Shown here: positions 30,061-41,720 of the stretch, piece by piece
Position numbering within the stretch: position 1 is the first letter of the stretch
How the letters are laid out: each line of letters opens with the position of its first letter
Origin: Ryuthela nishihirai
Taxonomy: Eukaryota; Arthropoda; Arachnida; Araneae; Heptathelidae
NCBI GenBank assembly: GCA_038380435.1
Contig: JAWZYU010000011.1
Coordinates: 74,459,501 to 74,523,500 of the forward strand
Reading direction: 5' to 3'
DNA: 64,000 nucleotides
Made by a program: the position numbers and the translations under genes
The notes under the pieces: model-generated
Database searches by the model: none
What the model was told of the DNA's origin: nothing
What the model saw: only the letters and a program-made list of their open reading frames with translations

Positions 30061-31135
30061 ATAAAGTTTAAATTCTTCTTAAGTTCACAGCTTGGTAAGA
30101 AAAATCTGTAGGGGAAAGCGTAGCAAAAATATAATTATAACTGACAGTCACAGTGTATAAAATATAGGAATAAAGTTACTGTTGATTAAAATTAATCTTA
30201 TACACTGATTTACTTATACCCTTTTACTTACACCTGATTTACTTATAATCTTATACGTTCTTTTACTATTAGTTTACACTTTATTAATAACAGTTTACTT
30301 TAGGTCTTCTGAGAATTAGTCTGTAGTGGGCAAATGCAAGAGCTCCAGGACAGACTTCTTTGGAAGACTAAATTACATTTGCTTTGCCCTATATAGCTGA
30401 TGATGTGGAGGATTTTGGAATTGCAATTATTTCACATGGAAGAGCTTTTCCCACTTTTTTTTTATGTATTTCCCTTAGAGGTCCTTAGGTTTTAATGATG
30501 TATATATAATATTTATTTTTAAAAAATTAACACTAATGCAACTGCTTGCTGCAGATGTCTGATAGAAGCATTTCTGTCAGAGGGCAGATGGCTCCAGAGA
30601 GCAGATCTATGAGGATGGTAAGACCTTTATTGTTAATCACGAAATAATCCATTGTAAATAATTTTCTTAATTGAATATTAGTCCATCAAATTGGCTGTTC
30701 CTCCCCACAACAATCCTCCCCCCCCCAACAATCCTCCCCCCTCAAACAAAATAAATACTATTAAAGTAAAAATCACACACACCAAAAATAGATGTAAAAG
30801 GCAATTGATACTAACAATAACATAAAAGGCAATTGATGGATAAACAATAACAAGATACAAGTATAAAGTCCCAGAAAATGCAAAAATTTAAATATATCAT
30901 GAGAAAATCATGAATGCGAAAACATATCTGATTCATCCCATCATGTTACCTTTTAAATTCACTAGTGACTATCATCTTCAGATTTCATCACTGATAATGC
31001 GATATGAATCACAGTGAAAGATGTCCCTCTAAACTCCATGAAGGACAGAAAAGATGTAGTGCTTAATTTGCTAAATAATAAATTTTGACATTGCAATATG
31101 AAATATATTTGAGATAAATTAAATATCTTGGATAC
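30061..31135. other. AT-rich region with one small RTE scrap
   Basis: Apart from 30310-30405 (below) and a C-rich run at 30715-30745, nothing recognised. Confidence 0.5.
30310..30405 (+). pseudogene. RTE-type LINE 3'-end scrap
   Basis: GAATTAGTCTGTAGTGGGC, GCTCCAGGACAGAC and GGAAGACTAAATTACATTTG align with the last 100 bases of copies 1 and 4, ending in a GATGATG remnant. Old, with small deletions. Confidence 0.7.
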
Positions 31136-31292
31136 TGATCAAAGGGACCTGGGTTCAAGCCCTGGGTAAGGCATGGATGCTTGCGTTGTTTTCTGCTGAG
31201 GTCCCACCATCCTCACCGATCTGCTACTATGGTGTATAAACTGACAGCTCCTGGCAGACCTCTGTGGCAAGCAGCTGCTTGAGGGGATATTT
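31136..31292 (+). mobile_element. SINE-B copy
   Basis: GATCAAAGGGACCTGGG and a B box GGGTTCAAGCCC near 31152, a TGCTGAGGTCCCACCATC segment, CTACTATGGTGTATAAACTG and the 3' end CCTCTGTGGCAAGCAGC plus TGCTTGAGGGG before a TATTTATTAA tail. This is the longest SINE-B body in the window. Confidence 0.8.
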
Positions 31293-32790
31293 ATTAATTA
31301 AATATCTATGACCTAATGTGTCAGAGAGTTACACATATTTTACCACCTTATGTTTTATCCAATTTGCTCTTAATTGAAATGTCATTATTTGATAAATTGT
31401 GTAGTGATTTAAAAATTAACACCATGAGAATTAAAAACAATGCTATATGTTCTGAAACTTTTTGAGGTCATTCTCTTTAACAGATACACAAATAATAACT
31501 ATCGTTAATAATAGTATGGATAGCTCTCAATCTTTTTGAGGAAAATATGTAAACAGTTTTCATTCAAGTTCACAAAATGTCTTCATATTGTTTATTGGAC
31601 TATTTATAGACTATAAGTCATTTGGTGAATAGGGTTATGAACAGCACCCAAAGGAAAAATATTCCTTTAAAACTACTCTTAAAGACACCATGATGGATCC
31701 TTAACGTTTCAGCATTCCGTTGTGAAAAAACATCATATCTGGAAAATATAAGTAGTATATTCTTTTCAACTGGTACCATGCCAATTTTAGTATTTTTTGC
31801 CTGTAATAAAATAAGTGCAGGTGTCCCATTTTTAAAAATACTTCAAAAATTCCTACTGTATGTTTTGCTTAAAGTGATAATTAGCATATGTTCGTTGAAT
31901 AACTAAATATAACTTAATATTAAAAGAAGAGTACTGGAATGAAGTGATGTTTAATAATTTAGCAGTTTCTATTCACAGATAATGAAATGTCCATATTGGT
32001 GTTTCCTTAACGGAGAGAGCTACTTTGATATATTTTGGTTTTTAAATTTTTAACATAAAAAATTTCTTCAGAATAAATAGGTTTTAAAAATTGCAATGTG
32101 TATTTTATTCACAAAATATTACAGAAAATAATCAAAAACTTTAATGCTATTATGACCAGAATTTAATATTGTTATGAAATTTAATGTATATATAGATATT
32201 TATAATAAACATTTCACTTTTTGAAAATTAAGTATTTTAATAATAAATTTTCCCAAATTGCCACATTGCTTTATGGGCATGATATTGTTATGAATTAAAT
32301 GGATAGAAATTGAGCATGAGTTCAAATAAATAGTATATAACAATTATAATTCTAAAAATAATGCAATTTATTACTAAAGTATGAATGAAAACGTTTATGA
32401 AAACAGTAACACAAATCTAAATCAGTATAAAAATAAACTTTCTAAAGAACAAAGCAAAAGAAAATAAAGCTTCTGTAACAGTCAATAAGTGGCACAATCA
32501 TATTTGTGAACAATATGCAATCTGCAATCTATAAAGAATAACCTTACCATTTCCTAAACAACTAAATATAATGATGAACTCTTCCTACAGAAAAGTTCAG
32601 ATCAGATTTACTTGTTCCACTAACTTAAAATCTCCTCAACCACAAATATCCTTCTTTTTTCATGCGAGTCTTCTAACAGGATCAAAGCTAATAAACTTAT
32701 TTTACCTCCCACATGCACTCCACATATAACATTTCTTCTTTAGACTAAACCAAACTACGTTTTACCTCACATAAATTTTTTAACATTTGT
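31293..32790. other. AT-rich region, no gene seen
   Basis: No coding signal. A 25-bp match to the RTE C-terminal region near 31622 is too short to call. Confidence 0.5.
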
Positions 32791-32853
32791 TCCTTATTCT
32801 TTCAGTCACGTTCGTTCGATGTTGGTGACGTAACTTGCACGCTGAAGCACATG

Positions 32854-33248
32854 GAATGGATTGGATTGTTTTACCTCTGAGCGGCACTTTTTTGCACACC
32901 ATGGGCTAAATGGCCAGGCCACAAGGACCCCGAAGTCTCAGAGAAGGTTGTGGGAGGGGACCCACTGGAACAGCTGTTGGGAGACAGATGGTAGCCTCCC
33001 GTCAAGGCCATCCAGCGTGTTCTTTAAAGCGCACAGGGTATGGCTCTCCCGCACATGGTGCCACGGCTTAACGTCCCATCCGACGGACGGCGGCCTTTCC
33101 AAGCCCATTGGTGTCCCCTACTGACTGTGGGCAGGGCGGGGAATTTTGCGGAGATAAATCTCAACGCTGACCCAGCTGGGACTCGAACCTGGGAACTACA
33201 GATTACGAGCTTGGCGCGCCACCGACTGAGCCCCCCCCCCTGCCCCCT
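32854..33248 (-). mobile_element. SINE-A copy with 11-bp target duplication
   Basis: Flanked by TGAAGCACATG at 32843-32853 and 33249-33259. On the minus strand: tRNA-like head with A box near 33225 and B box near 33190 (complement GGGACTCGAACCTGG), core GACGTTAAGCC (complement at 33068), tail motif TGTGCAAAAAAGTGCC, and an AATCCAATCC-type 3' end (complement at 32854-32868). The insertion split a gypsy-related sequence. Confidence 0.92.
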
Positions 33249-33419
33249 TGAAGCACATGCATCAAGACAACACATCACAGTTCATTGTAGCACGTTCATC
33301 TGTCATAGCACTGCCCACTCCTTAGATTTTGTTCGTTCTGAACAATTCTGCATTCTGAAGCATCTTCAGTTTTTCAATGAAATGGGACCAAACGATCCAC
33401 GTAAACCAGCTTGCCCTTT

Positions 33420-33905
33420 GTAGTTGGGCGTCGATGAATGCAATACACGTTGTTAATCCTGTTACCTACCTTATATGGACCTTCCCAAGGTTTCTAAAGT
33501 TTGGAGAAAGTCTCTTCTTTCTATATGGATGGTACAGCCAGACGACATCTCCGTTTATTTTATTGTTGTATCTCGTTTTGGTTCTCTCGCTTGCTAAGTT
33601 AATGTTGTCTGACGGAGCGATGGGTTTCTTCTAATCGTTGTAATTCTTGTATGTATTGTGGAGTGGACACAGACATTGCTTCGGGCCAACCAATATAAAA
33701 GGTCACAGGGAAGAGGTAATTCTCTTCCAAAGAGCACCATGGAAGGTGTCTGTCAGTTGTTTCATGCACTGCTATTCTGTATGCCAACAAAAAGAGTGGT
33801 ATATGGCGATCCCAGTTACATTGATGGTCGTTGGCAAACAATGCCAAATGTTGTGCAATTGTTGTGTTAAATCTCTCAACCATACTATCCGATTATGCCT
33901 GAGTT
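33420..33905 (-). pseudogene. Ty3/gypsy integrase C-terminal remnant
   Basis: On the minus strand 33883-33599 reads MVERFNTTIAQHLALF (the E of the integrase DDE triad lies in VERFN), WDRHIPLFLLAYRIAVHETT and YIQELQRLEETHRSVRQH, then after a stop VVWLYHPYRKKRLSPNFRNL near 33530-33470. This is the order at the end of gypsy-class Pol proteins, where integrase joins element DNA to the host. The upstream part (RT, RNase H) is missing: at 33905 it is cut by an RTE fragment. Stops and frame breaks show decay. No LTR was identified. Confidence 0.88.
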
Positions 33906-33919
33906 GACAGATGTCTTTA

Positions 33920-34305
33920 AATAAGATAACAGGAACTAGAAGCTTATGCACTATCTTGGGCACTAGGTTGTTGAACTTTGTAAGTAATGATGAGTTTAGA
34001 AGGAGTTCTCAACCTGCTTTAAGCAGCATATTGTGCAGAGAGAGACTCCGTTGGTTTGGCCATGTCTTCCATATGGATAATTATAGAGTAGTGAATAGGG
34101 TTATGAACAGTGTGCCTAAAGACTTCAGAAAGAGGGGGAGACCTAGGATACGGTTGGTAGTCAATGTCAATCAGGACCTTGTTAGAATTGGTGTGCAGTG
34201 GCCATATGCAGCAGATGTAGCTCAGGACAGATATGCTTGCAGAACTAAATTGTACAGTGTGGTTGGACCTCCATTGCACATGGATGCTTGAGGATGATGA
34301 TGGAT
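33920..34305 (+). pseudogene. RTE-type LINE 3' fragment
   Basis: Starts at AATAAGATAACAGGAACTAG and runs through LLNFVSNDEF, RLRWFGHVFHM and GRPRIRLVVN to GGACCTCCATTGC and a GCTTGAGGATGATGATGG tail. More diverged than copies 1-4, with an open C-terminal frame. Confidence 0.85.
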
Positions 34306-34329
34306 ATATTTGGCAGCTATAAGAAGATT

Positions 34330-34767
34330 CAGGCGGTGGTATGCTGATATCAGTCTGCACCACAATGATGGCTTTACCATCACTATACTGGTATAGGAAA
34401 CCTTGCCATATGGGTGGTGGCACAGCCAGATATCTCTCATTTGGATAGATGTAATTCATTGTTTTGAGGATTTGTACCTACTTTTCCTATAAACACTTTG
34501 GACAGTTGGGAGAGAATGCTGGATGGTCGCCACTACAGTTCATGCAACTTGCCTTTTCTGTAGTTCAGTCAGGATTCAGACTGACGCAGCAAACACAGAT
34601 GGGTTTATCCCAGCAAGCTGTGCATGCATGGACAACCCACCTGAGCTAGTGGTACTAAAAACAAAGCAGAGGGTTTGGGATGTACGGTCATACCTTACAA
34701 TGAAGGTAACCGTTATATTAGTACCAAAGTGAGTACTAACTTCCCTTCGCAGTACTGAAAAATCCAA
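34330..34767 (-). pseudogene. LINE ORF1 (gag-like) zinc-knuckle region
   Basis: On the minus strand a CMNCSGDHPAFSPNC motif (34550-34505) followed by PKCL, then a short break and NYIYPNERY, fits the last CCHC knuckles and following basic region of Jockey/I-type LINE ORF1 proteins, which bind LINE RNA. Upstream on the same strand, PYIPNPLLCF appears in one of the frames near 34690, a common lead-in to the first knuckle. Frames shift several times. Which LINE it belonged to is unclear; it is not from the RTE family, which lacks such a domain here. Confidence 0.6.
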
Positions 34768-35739
34768 TGGACTGCCATCACTCTCTTGGAGGAGAGTTCA
34801 GAGATGATTTTTCTCTTCAGACACCATGAGGAGGCCCTGTAAACATATCACATCCTGGGAGGAATTAAGAAATTTGTTGAGGATCAGAAAGAGAGACACC
34901 CTACCAATTGCTCGATTTCAGCAGTAACTTAGAATGTTTAGAGCAAAGTCAGATGTTAGGCTCGACTGATTTCAGAACTCCCATGACCCAGACTTTTACT
35001 AATTGTAAAAAGGGATATGTCCACAATTATCAGATCACCCGTGGAATCTTGGGGACAAAGCAGATAGGGGTTCATGACGAGCCCTCTCTGTCTGACACTA
35101 AATCAATAGTATTTTGCGAATGCATAGCTGTAATTTTTGGTGGTTCAGTGTGCATGGTCTGTACACATCACGAAGCCAGAAGGGACACCCAGTTAAGTGT
35201 CAGGGCTATACAGGCACTATGCCCATGCAACCAGTGAACCAAGCCCTCACAAATTAAAAAAATGGAAAGGTGTGAGGAAACTCACAAACCTGTACTTCAG
35301 CAAGGTACCCACTGTCTGCTTACCAGAAGCAGATGCCAAATCAGTCATTTCGATGGCAGTTTCAGCAGCCATCGAAAGTGCTGCCCAGCCTTATAATGAA
35401 CAAGCTCTCCAATGGTAAAACAGGACAAAGGGTGGACCTGACCAGTCTTGAGCTGAGGAGAGCAGACAAGGACCCCTGAGCAACTACCAAGATCCTCTGT
35501 TCAAGACACGTGGGTTACCGTGCACAGCAAAAATGTAGGTGAGCATTTAGGCCCTGTGAAGGTATGCAAACCAGCAGAACCTTCACAGAATTATCCACTC
35601 AACATGGACAGGTGCTTGCACCAAGGGGCCAGCACTCGGAGAAATATTCTATATTGCAGGCACCAAATGGCGAAGTTCTAATAAGACCCTCTGGTCTTGC
35701 TACATCTCATCCTCTCCCACATCTATTAGACTGACCTTC
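34768..35739. other. Unassigned, possibly LINE ORF1 upstream part
   Basis: Open frames up to 109 codons exist on the plus strand (34908-35237) but show no recognised domain. On the minus strand the region could be the N-terminal part of the decayed LINE ORF1. Confidence 0.35.
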
Positions 35740-36480
35740 TACTATGCAATGCATCTGTAACTCAGCTGAACAAGCTCGCCACTCTCAATACCACAGCCTT
35801 GCACGTCTGTTTTGGGCACTGCTCCAGTATAACAAATGCATCTGGCACAGCTTTCAGGCTGACATACTCTTACATCTCCACAGTTGTACAAGACTAAGTA
35901 TAGGGCTCCATATTCTAATCATGAGTTACTCATGAAGCTGCATGACAGGTCCAACTCTGCCATCTCATGTCTACCAGACTTTTTTGAACGAGTTCTTCCT
36001 CCTAGCTCTACAGCAGGCAATACTCTTTCTTGACCTCTGCACTGGAGGAACAGTAAGCTTAAGATCATCTCCTCTTTAGGAAAAAAAAGTGATACAGATC
36101 CTGTGATTATCAGAAATATCACTACCCCCTTTGTCACTGTCTTTAGGATTGGTTTACATACAGATCTATTGACTTGAACCCTCTGTGTTTGTCATCCTCA
36201 ACATTCACATCACTTGAGGTTTCAGATTTCCTCTAGCAGTACTGAACTCCATGCTATCCTGGAAGCTGTGAAATACATCAACAGCTTTGCTACTCCAAAT
36301 GACCTTAAAAATTCTCCAAAGGAGGGCCTTTAGGATATGCAACCTTTTTCTTAAAAAGAACATTGTGGAGTATCCACTTCTAGTGAATCCTCTCTGCCAA
36401 AGCACTTCAGTGTCGGAGGTTTGTAACCAATTTCCATCTTCATTCAGTGAATAAGATTTTTGTATCACTCATCATGAAGC
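35740..36480 (+). pseudogene. Possible I/Jockey-like LINE RT end and RNase H remnant
   Basis: A frame near 35765-35830 reads LNKLATLNTTALHVCFGHC, resembling the RT connection segment of Jockey/I LINEs (compare LSKLAAVHTISLCLCL at 3550 on the minus strand). About 450 bp later SSSTELHAILEAVKYINSF (36228-36285) resembles the Glu-containing helix of RNase H. Many stops. Order and spacing agree with a LINE, but each match is short. Confidence 0.45.
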
Positions 36481-37955
36481 AGCACCGTTTATCCCAGTAG
36501 CAGGACTCTGGTGTTTCCTCTTTAAGTTCCCTGTTGACGCCCAGAACTGAGGAGACCCTTCTCCATTGTCTTCAAGTTACAAATGTGTATAGGAATCTCA
36601 CTCCCTTGGTAGCATCAACAGCCCTATTTGTGCTACCTGCATATGCCAGAGACTATATCCTGTTAAACTGTTCAAGCGAACAGTTCACGTGAAGTTTTCT
36701 TTAAGAAGATTAATGCCACCGTAATCTCCGGTTTCTTCATCACTTCTCTCCTAGGAACAAAGAAGAACAAGCTGCAGCACACACGTCTTGTCATCGAGTG
36801 CAAATGACTCTTGCAAAATGTAATGCTTTCACCCCCCCTTTCTTTTTCAGGACAATCTTGCATTTTACAGGCCCTAGTGGAATATTAGAGAAGTTCAACT
36901 GTCTCTCCTTATTTCCACCCTCCTTTCTCATTGGTGTAGGAAACAGTGCCCTCTCAAGTACGGGCCAGATAAAAGAGCGAGTGACGTCAGAAACAAAAAT
37001 ACAGCTATGGTTGTGTACTGTAGTTAAAAATCCCTTTTCATTTTAGTACAAAATAATCACCCATTTTATTTTCACATAGTTTTCTTTCTTTACATATTAA
37101 AAATTTTTTGTTCTTTAACAAAATAAAGAATAAGAAATAATCGACTATAGTAAATATTTATTTACACCTTTGCTCATAATACTTAAAATTCTTTGAACAC
37201 TGCTTTTGAAGTTATTTAAATATATGTAGAGATGTTTCAAAGTATGATTTCATCTTGATGTTCGATCGAAAATGTTACAGTGCACGAAAAAAATAAATGG
37301 CGGCTGGTGCACTTCTAGCGATAGGTTTTGTACATTATAACAGATTTAATTAGCTTTATACAATAGCAGTAGCTGTTAATGCTCACTGGATAGCCATTTC
37401 AACTCAAGGAAAATCAAGCAGATAGGGCGTAAAAGTACCAATTTAAGTTTAATAAACTAGAAGAAAGCACTTCAATATGCAAGCTAAATGGATGCTATAT
37501 GAGGTTTCCTACAATTACTAATTACAATCCGTGTTAATTACTGAATCTCCTGACTAACGAAGTACGAAATCAAAATTATTTTATTATTATTAATAAAAGT
37601 AGAGAACATTCTTCAAATTAAGGTAAGAAGCAAAATTGACATCGGACAACGTTGCTAATTTTGCATTTGCAACCGAAAGGCATAGCAGTGACTGGTATTT
37701 AAAGTTACCTAAGAAAAATTGTTTTAAAAATGAAGAAACTGTAAAGAACCTACTTTAAAGGATATATCCAGTAGAAGGAAAATTCATACCGTGCATAATC
37801 ATTCAAAACAATTTACAGTTCCTAATGGCTATATCACACTTGAGCGCTTTCATCTTTAACTTCACTTTCAATTCCGTTTTTCAACACCGAGTGGTCTAGT
37901 GCATGCCTTCAACTGTTTACACCTGTGCGTCAAAGTTTTCCATTTTTCCCCAGTG
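36481..37955. other. No recognised feature
   Basis: Several short frames (for example 36798-37046) without a domain, then AT-rich sequence. May include more of the decayed LINE on its left side. Confidence 0.4.
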
Positions 37956-37959
37956 TAGA

Positions 37960-38290
37960 CGTGAAGTTGCAATGGACGTAACTGATGCTGCTATGTTAGC
38001 GGGTATAAGTGCTGCAATTTCAGTCTGAAAAAAAGTGAGAAAAAGACGGAAAAAGATGTGAAAAATACCGGCGATCGATATGGATGAAAGATTATTTTAA
38101 CACGCGGAATTTTGGAATAATGAGCGAATGTCTAGAACAAACTTCTACATGCTTGTGGGAATGGTGGAGCCGAAGATCGAGAAAAAATACTCGTTTCAGA
38201 GAGGCAATACCAGCTGAAGTGAAATTAGCGATCACTCTTAGATATTTGGCTACCGGTAATTCATTCGTCTCTGATGTACTTATTTAAAGT
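37960..38290 (+). pseudogene. PIF/Harbinger-type transposase N-terminal remnant
   Basis: Frames read MDVTDAAMLAGISAAI, a basic KKVRKRRKK stretch, WMKDYFNTRNFG, LVGMVEPKIEKK and, after a frameshift near 38185, TRFREAIPAEVKLAITLRYL plus ATGNSF. This block order matches the N-terminal part of HARBI1-like nucleases of the PIF/Harbinger group, before the DDE core. The core is absent; the fragment ends at 38290 and RTE copy 5 begins 90 bp later. Confidence 0.8.
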
Positions 38291-38381
38291 ATCCATGCAA
38301 TTCATTTCATCAATGCTTCTTGGGGTCCTAAAAGCGATTAATTGAAGGTTTACAAGATTACGTCAAGGTATGTGGCTTTAT

Positions 38382-40519
38382 TCATCATCATCCTCAGCAG
38401 CCATGGGCTACGGAGGTCCAACCAGACCGTGCAATTTAGTTCTCCAAGCAAGTCTATCCTGAGCTACTTCTACTGCATCTGGCCACTGCACACCAATTCT
38501 AACAAGGTCCTGTTTGACATTATCTGTCCACCGCATCCTAGGTCTCCACCTTCTTTCTCAGGCCTTTAGGCACACTGTTCATAACCCTATTCGCCAATCT
38601 ATAATTATTCATACGGGCAACATATGGCCAAACCAACGGAGTCTCTCTCTGCACAATATGCTGCTTAAAGGAGGTTGCAAACTCCTTTGCCTAATCTCAT
38701 CATTAGTTACAAAGTTGAACCACCTAATGCCCAAGATACTGCGTAAGCATCTGGAATCAAAAGCATCTAGTTTCTTGTAATCTTGTTTACAAAGTGTCCA
38801 AGTTTCACTACCATAACTAACCCTAGAAAGAATCAAACTATTATACAGCCTAATTTTAATCTTTAGGTGTATACGCCTATTTCTCCACACTCTCCATAGA
38901 TTCTTAAAAGTCCCGGCAGCAATCCCTATTCGTCTGTTAATCTCATGCAGCACATCACCATTATCTGTTGCATAGCTCCCAAGATAATTAAACTGTGACA
39001 CCTGCTCAAGCACACAATCATAGCCTGCCTGACCAATTTTCATCACTTTAGTTTTCTCTCTGTTTATAACCAAACCTACTCTACTACCAGTCTCATCAAC
39101 AGCTCGAATGAAAGAGTTCATCTCATCAACATCATTTGCCAAAAGAGCTAAATCATAAATCAGCATAATCTAAATCAGAAATTTTCGTATCTCCAGCCCA
39201 TTTAAGGCCAAAATCTTTCCCTTGAAGTGAATTTCGCATAACATAATCAATATCCAAGCTAAAGAGAAGAGGAGACAAAATGCACCCTTGTCGAACACCA
39301 GGAGTAAAGCTAAACCAATTGCTACAAGCCTTACCAACTCTCACACACGACTCAGTGTTATTATGGAAAGCTTTCATTATGTTAACTAACTTGTCAGGTA
39401 TACCATATGATCTCCAAATCAACCACAAATTCTGACGATCAACAGAGTCGAAAGCCTTTTTGAAATCAACAAAGCTAGCAACCAAAGGTTTCTGAAACTC
39501 TGAACAGTTCTGAAGAATCTGCCAAAGTGAAAATATCTGATCCACACATCCCCTACCACTTCTGAATCCACATTGCTCATCACGCAATTGACTGTCAACC
39601 AAATTCTTAATTCTATTAAGCACAATCATGCAAAGAACTTTACCTGTAACAGAGAGTAGGCTGATACCCCTATAGTTATCACAAGAACTGCGATCACCTT
39701 TTTTTTTGAAAATAGGGATAATAATAGCTCTGGTAAAATCCTTAGCAACCATGCCTTTATCATAAAAGATATTCAAAATTTCGATCATCCAAGCTCTAAG
39801 CATTTCTGTAGTAATTTCATCTACCCCAGGAGATTTATGAAGTTTAAGTTTAGAGACAGCCAAAATAACTTCAGATTGTGTTATAGGGCCAACATTAAAG
39901 CCACCAATGCATCTATCATCATTGCAAACAATGGGAATAGAACTAACCGCATTGTTTAGAATATCACTGAAATGCTCAGTCCACCTAGCCATGACAGAAT
40001 CCTCACCTTCTATAACCTTACCTTGTTTATTCTTCAATCTCTGTATACCTGTCCGTTTTCTACCACACAAAACATTAACTATCTGGTACAGCACTCTGCT
40101 GTTGTGCTGTCTAACTGCTTCCTCGGCTTTGTCAGCCAAACCATCAAGCCAAAGCTTCTTATCAGCAGCAAACTGATCTTTTACACGTTTATTAAGTTCT
40201 CTGTAATGCTTTCTATTAGTACTAGTAGGGTATTGATTAAGGACATTCCTGCAGTTCTTTCTTTCCGAAATAAGCTCAAGTGCCTTATCACTCAGATAAT
40301 TCTGTCTCTTCTGCTCCTTTTTTCCTAAAAGAGTACTGTTAGTGTCCAAAAAAGCCTGTTTAAAATGATCCCATTCTTCCTCAATTTCAGTAGTAAGCAT
40401 ACCATGACTGTCATAATGACTAAGTAACCTATCATGGTAAGCTTTGGGTATAACTGGGTCTTTCAGAGCTTCAGTATTAAAAGCAAATTTTTTAACCCTA
40501 GCACAACACTTTTTAAGTT
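38382..40519 (-). pseudogene. RTE-type LINE copy 5: longest open frame
   Basis: A minus-strand frame of 482 codons (40601-39153) covers the end of the endonuclease, the linker and RT: GVDEITTEMLRAW near 39810, FVDFKKAFDSVDR near 39470, GVRQGCILSPLLFSL near 39290, up to the YAD of the catalytic box, where a few extra bases near 39150-39160 break the frame. The rest (39166-38609) continues to LRWFGH. The first ~27 residues of the open frame come from non-LINE sequence past 40519. The 3' tail is CATCATCATCC complement at 38383. The copy stops at TTTAA (40519) where a TTAACCCTTT junction starts. Several small deletions (near 39785 the VSVTT region is missing). Confidence 0.9.
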
Positions 40520-40745
40520 TAACCCTTTCGCTACCGTACCGGCCCGTCGGCCGGGAGAAGGTAGGTTGAACGGGTGAACTCTTCCTCCCCTCTTTGTGCA
40601 TCTCCCGCTCAGAGGGTTCAAACGACCATCAATTAACGTTTAAATGACAAACTGCCTGCATCCCTCCAGGCAACAGGGGGACTCTAAAGGCAACCAGGCA
40701 ACAGGACAACTCTCCAGGCAACAGGAGTCGACTGCAGAATGTGGT
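40516..40745. repeat. TTAACCCTTT junction, GC-rich palindrome and CCAGGCAACAGG repeats
   Basis: At 40516 the LINE sequence AAGTTTAA changes to CCCTTTCGCTACCG, giving TTAACCCTTT, the look of a piggyBac-type end at a TTAA site. CGGCCCGTCGGCCGGG near 40540 is palindromic. AGAGGGTTCAAAC near 40611 may be the opposite end. Three CCAGGCAACAGG units follow at 40665-40728. No transposase is present. Confidence 0.45.
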
Positions 40746-41136
40746 GTGTTTATTTCCTTTTTGAAACTTGTATTTCAGCAAAAAGCAAAGGAAACATGGA
40801 ATAATTCTTTTGGATTTGAAGGGGAGATCAAAAAGTCTTAGGACTGAATAATAAATTCATGCATTAATAGTTTCTCAACAGAAAGTAGAAACAGTTGAAA
40901 TATTAAATATTTGATCAAGAGGGAATCAAATTCACAACTCTACAATTTCTTAAAAGCGCTTTTTATAGAAAAATGTGATTATTGGCAATCATATTTGAAG
41001 ATCTGACTGCGGTCTGCCTAAATACCTGCTTTTAATATTTTTAATATTTAATGTGTTATAAGAATCTGGAATATTTAACATTTACTTACCTTGTTAACCA
41101 AAAATCATTCAAAATTCATATACTGTTCAATCATTA

Positions 41137-41208
41137 GATCTTCTACTGTGGCATATAAACTGACAGGCTCCTGTCAGACCTCTGTGGCAAGCAGCTGCTT
41201 GAGGGGGT
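41137..41208 (+). mobile_element. SINE-B 3' end
   Basis: GATCTTCTACTGTGGCATAT to CCTCTGTGGCAAGCAGC and TGCTTGAGGGGG, then TATTATTTTTT. Same truncation point as 15735. Confidence 0.8.
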
Positions 41209-41720
41209 ATTATTTTTTACAGAATGTTTCTTTTTCATTTTAATATGTTGCAATAATTTTTCAGGTTTTAATTGAGTACATTTTCCAGCTTACAAAATTA
41301 TTTGGATACTGAACAATTATTTGTGAATAATTCTACATTTAAAGAGATTTGATAGAGACCTCAAGTATAACTATAGTCATATTTTGTCCATATTAATATT
41401 ACTTAAGATGTTACTGATATCTGAATATGACTCCATATTCAAATAACATGAAACGTTTTTTCTGTTCAGTACCTACGTATAGATATAATGTTTAGACAAC
41501 AATATAAAAGAATTTCCACATTTTATTAACAGAATGCTAACTTTTGAAGCTTTCTAACTTGAAATATTAAACTTTATGGTAAAATGCTACAACAAAACAA
41601 AAAAGCAGATCTACATTTAGTGGAGCTAATTCTTAAAATTCAATAATATTCTCTTATTATTTAAGGAGTTTCGTATGCTGGAATATTTAATAGAAACAAT
41701 GCGTAAGGAACTTATACATA
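41209..41720. other. AT-rich region, no gene seen
   Basis: No recognised feature. Confidence 0.5.

Noticed and set aside
31622..31648. RTE fragment
   Set aside because: Only about 25 matching bases (GAATAGGGTTATGAACAG); too short to be sure.
36798..37046. 82-codon frame as a gene
   Set aside because: No domain, no splice or start evidence, next to decayed LINE sequence.
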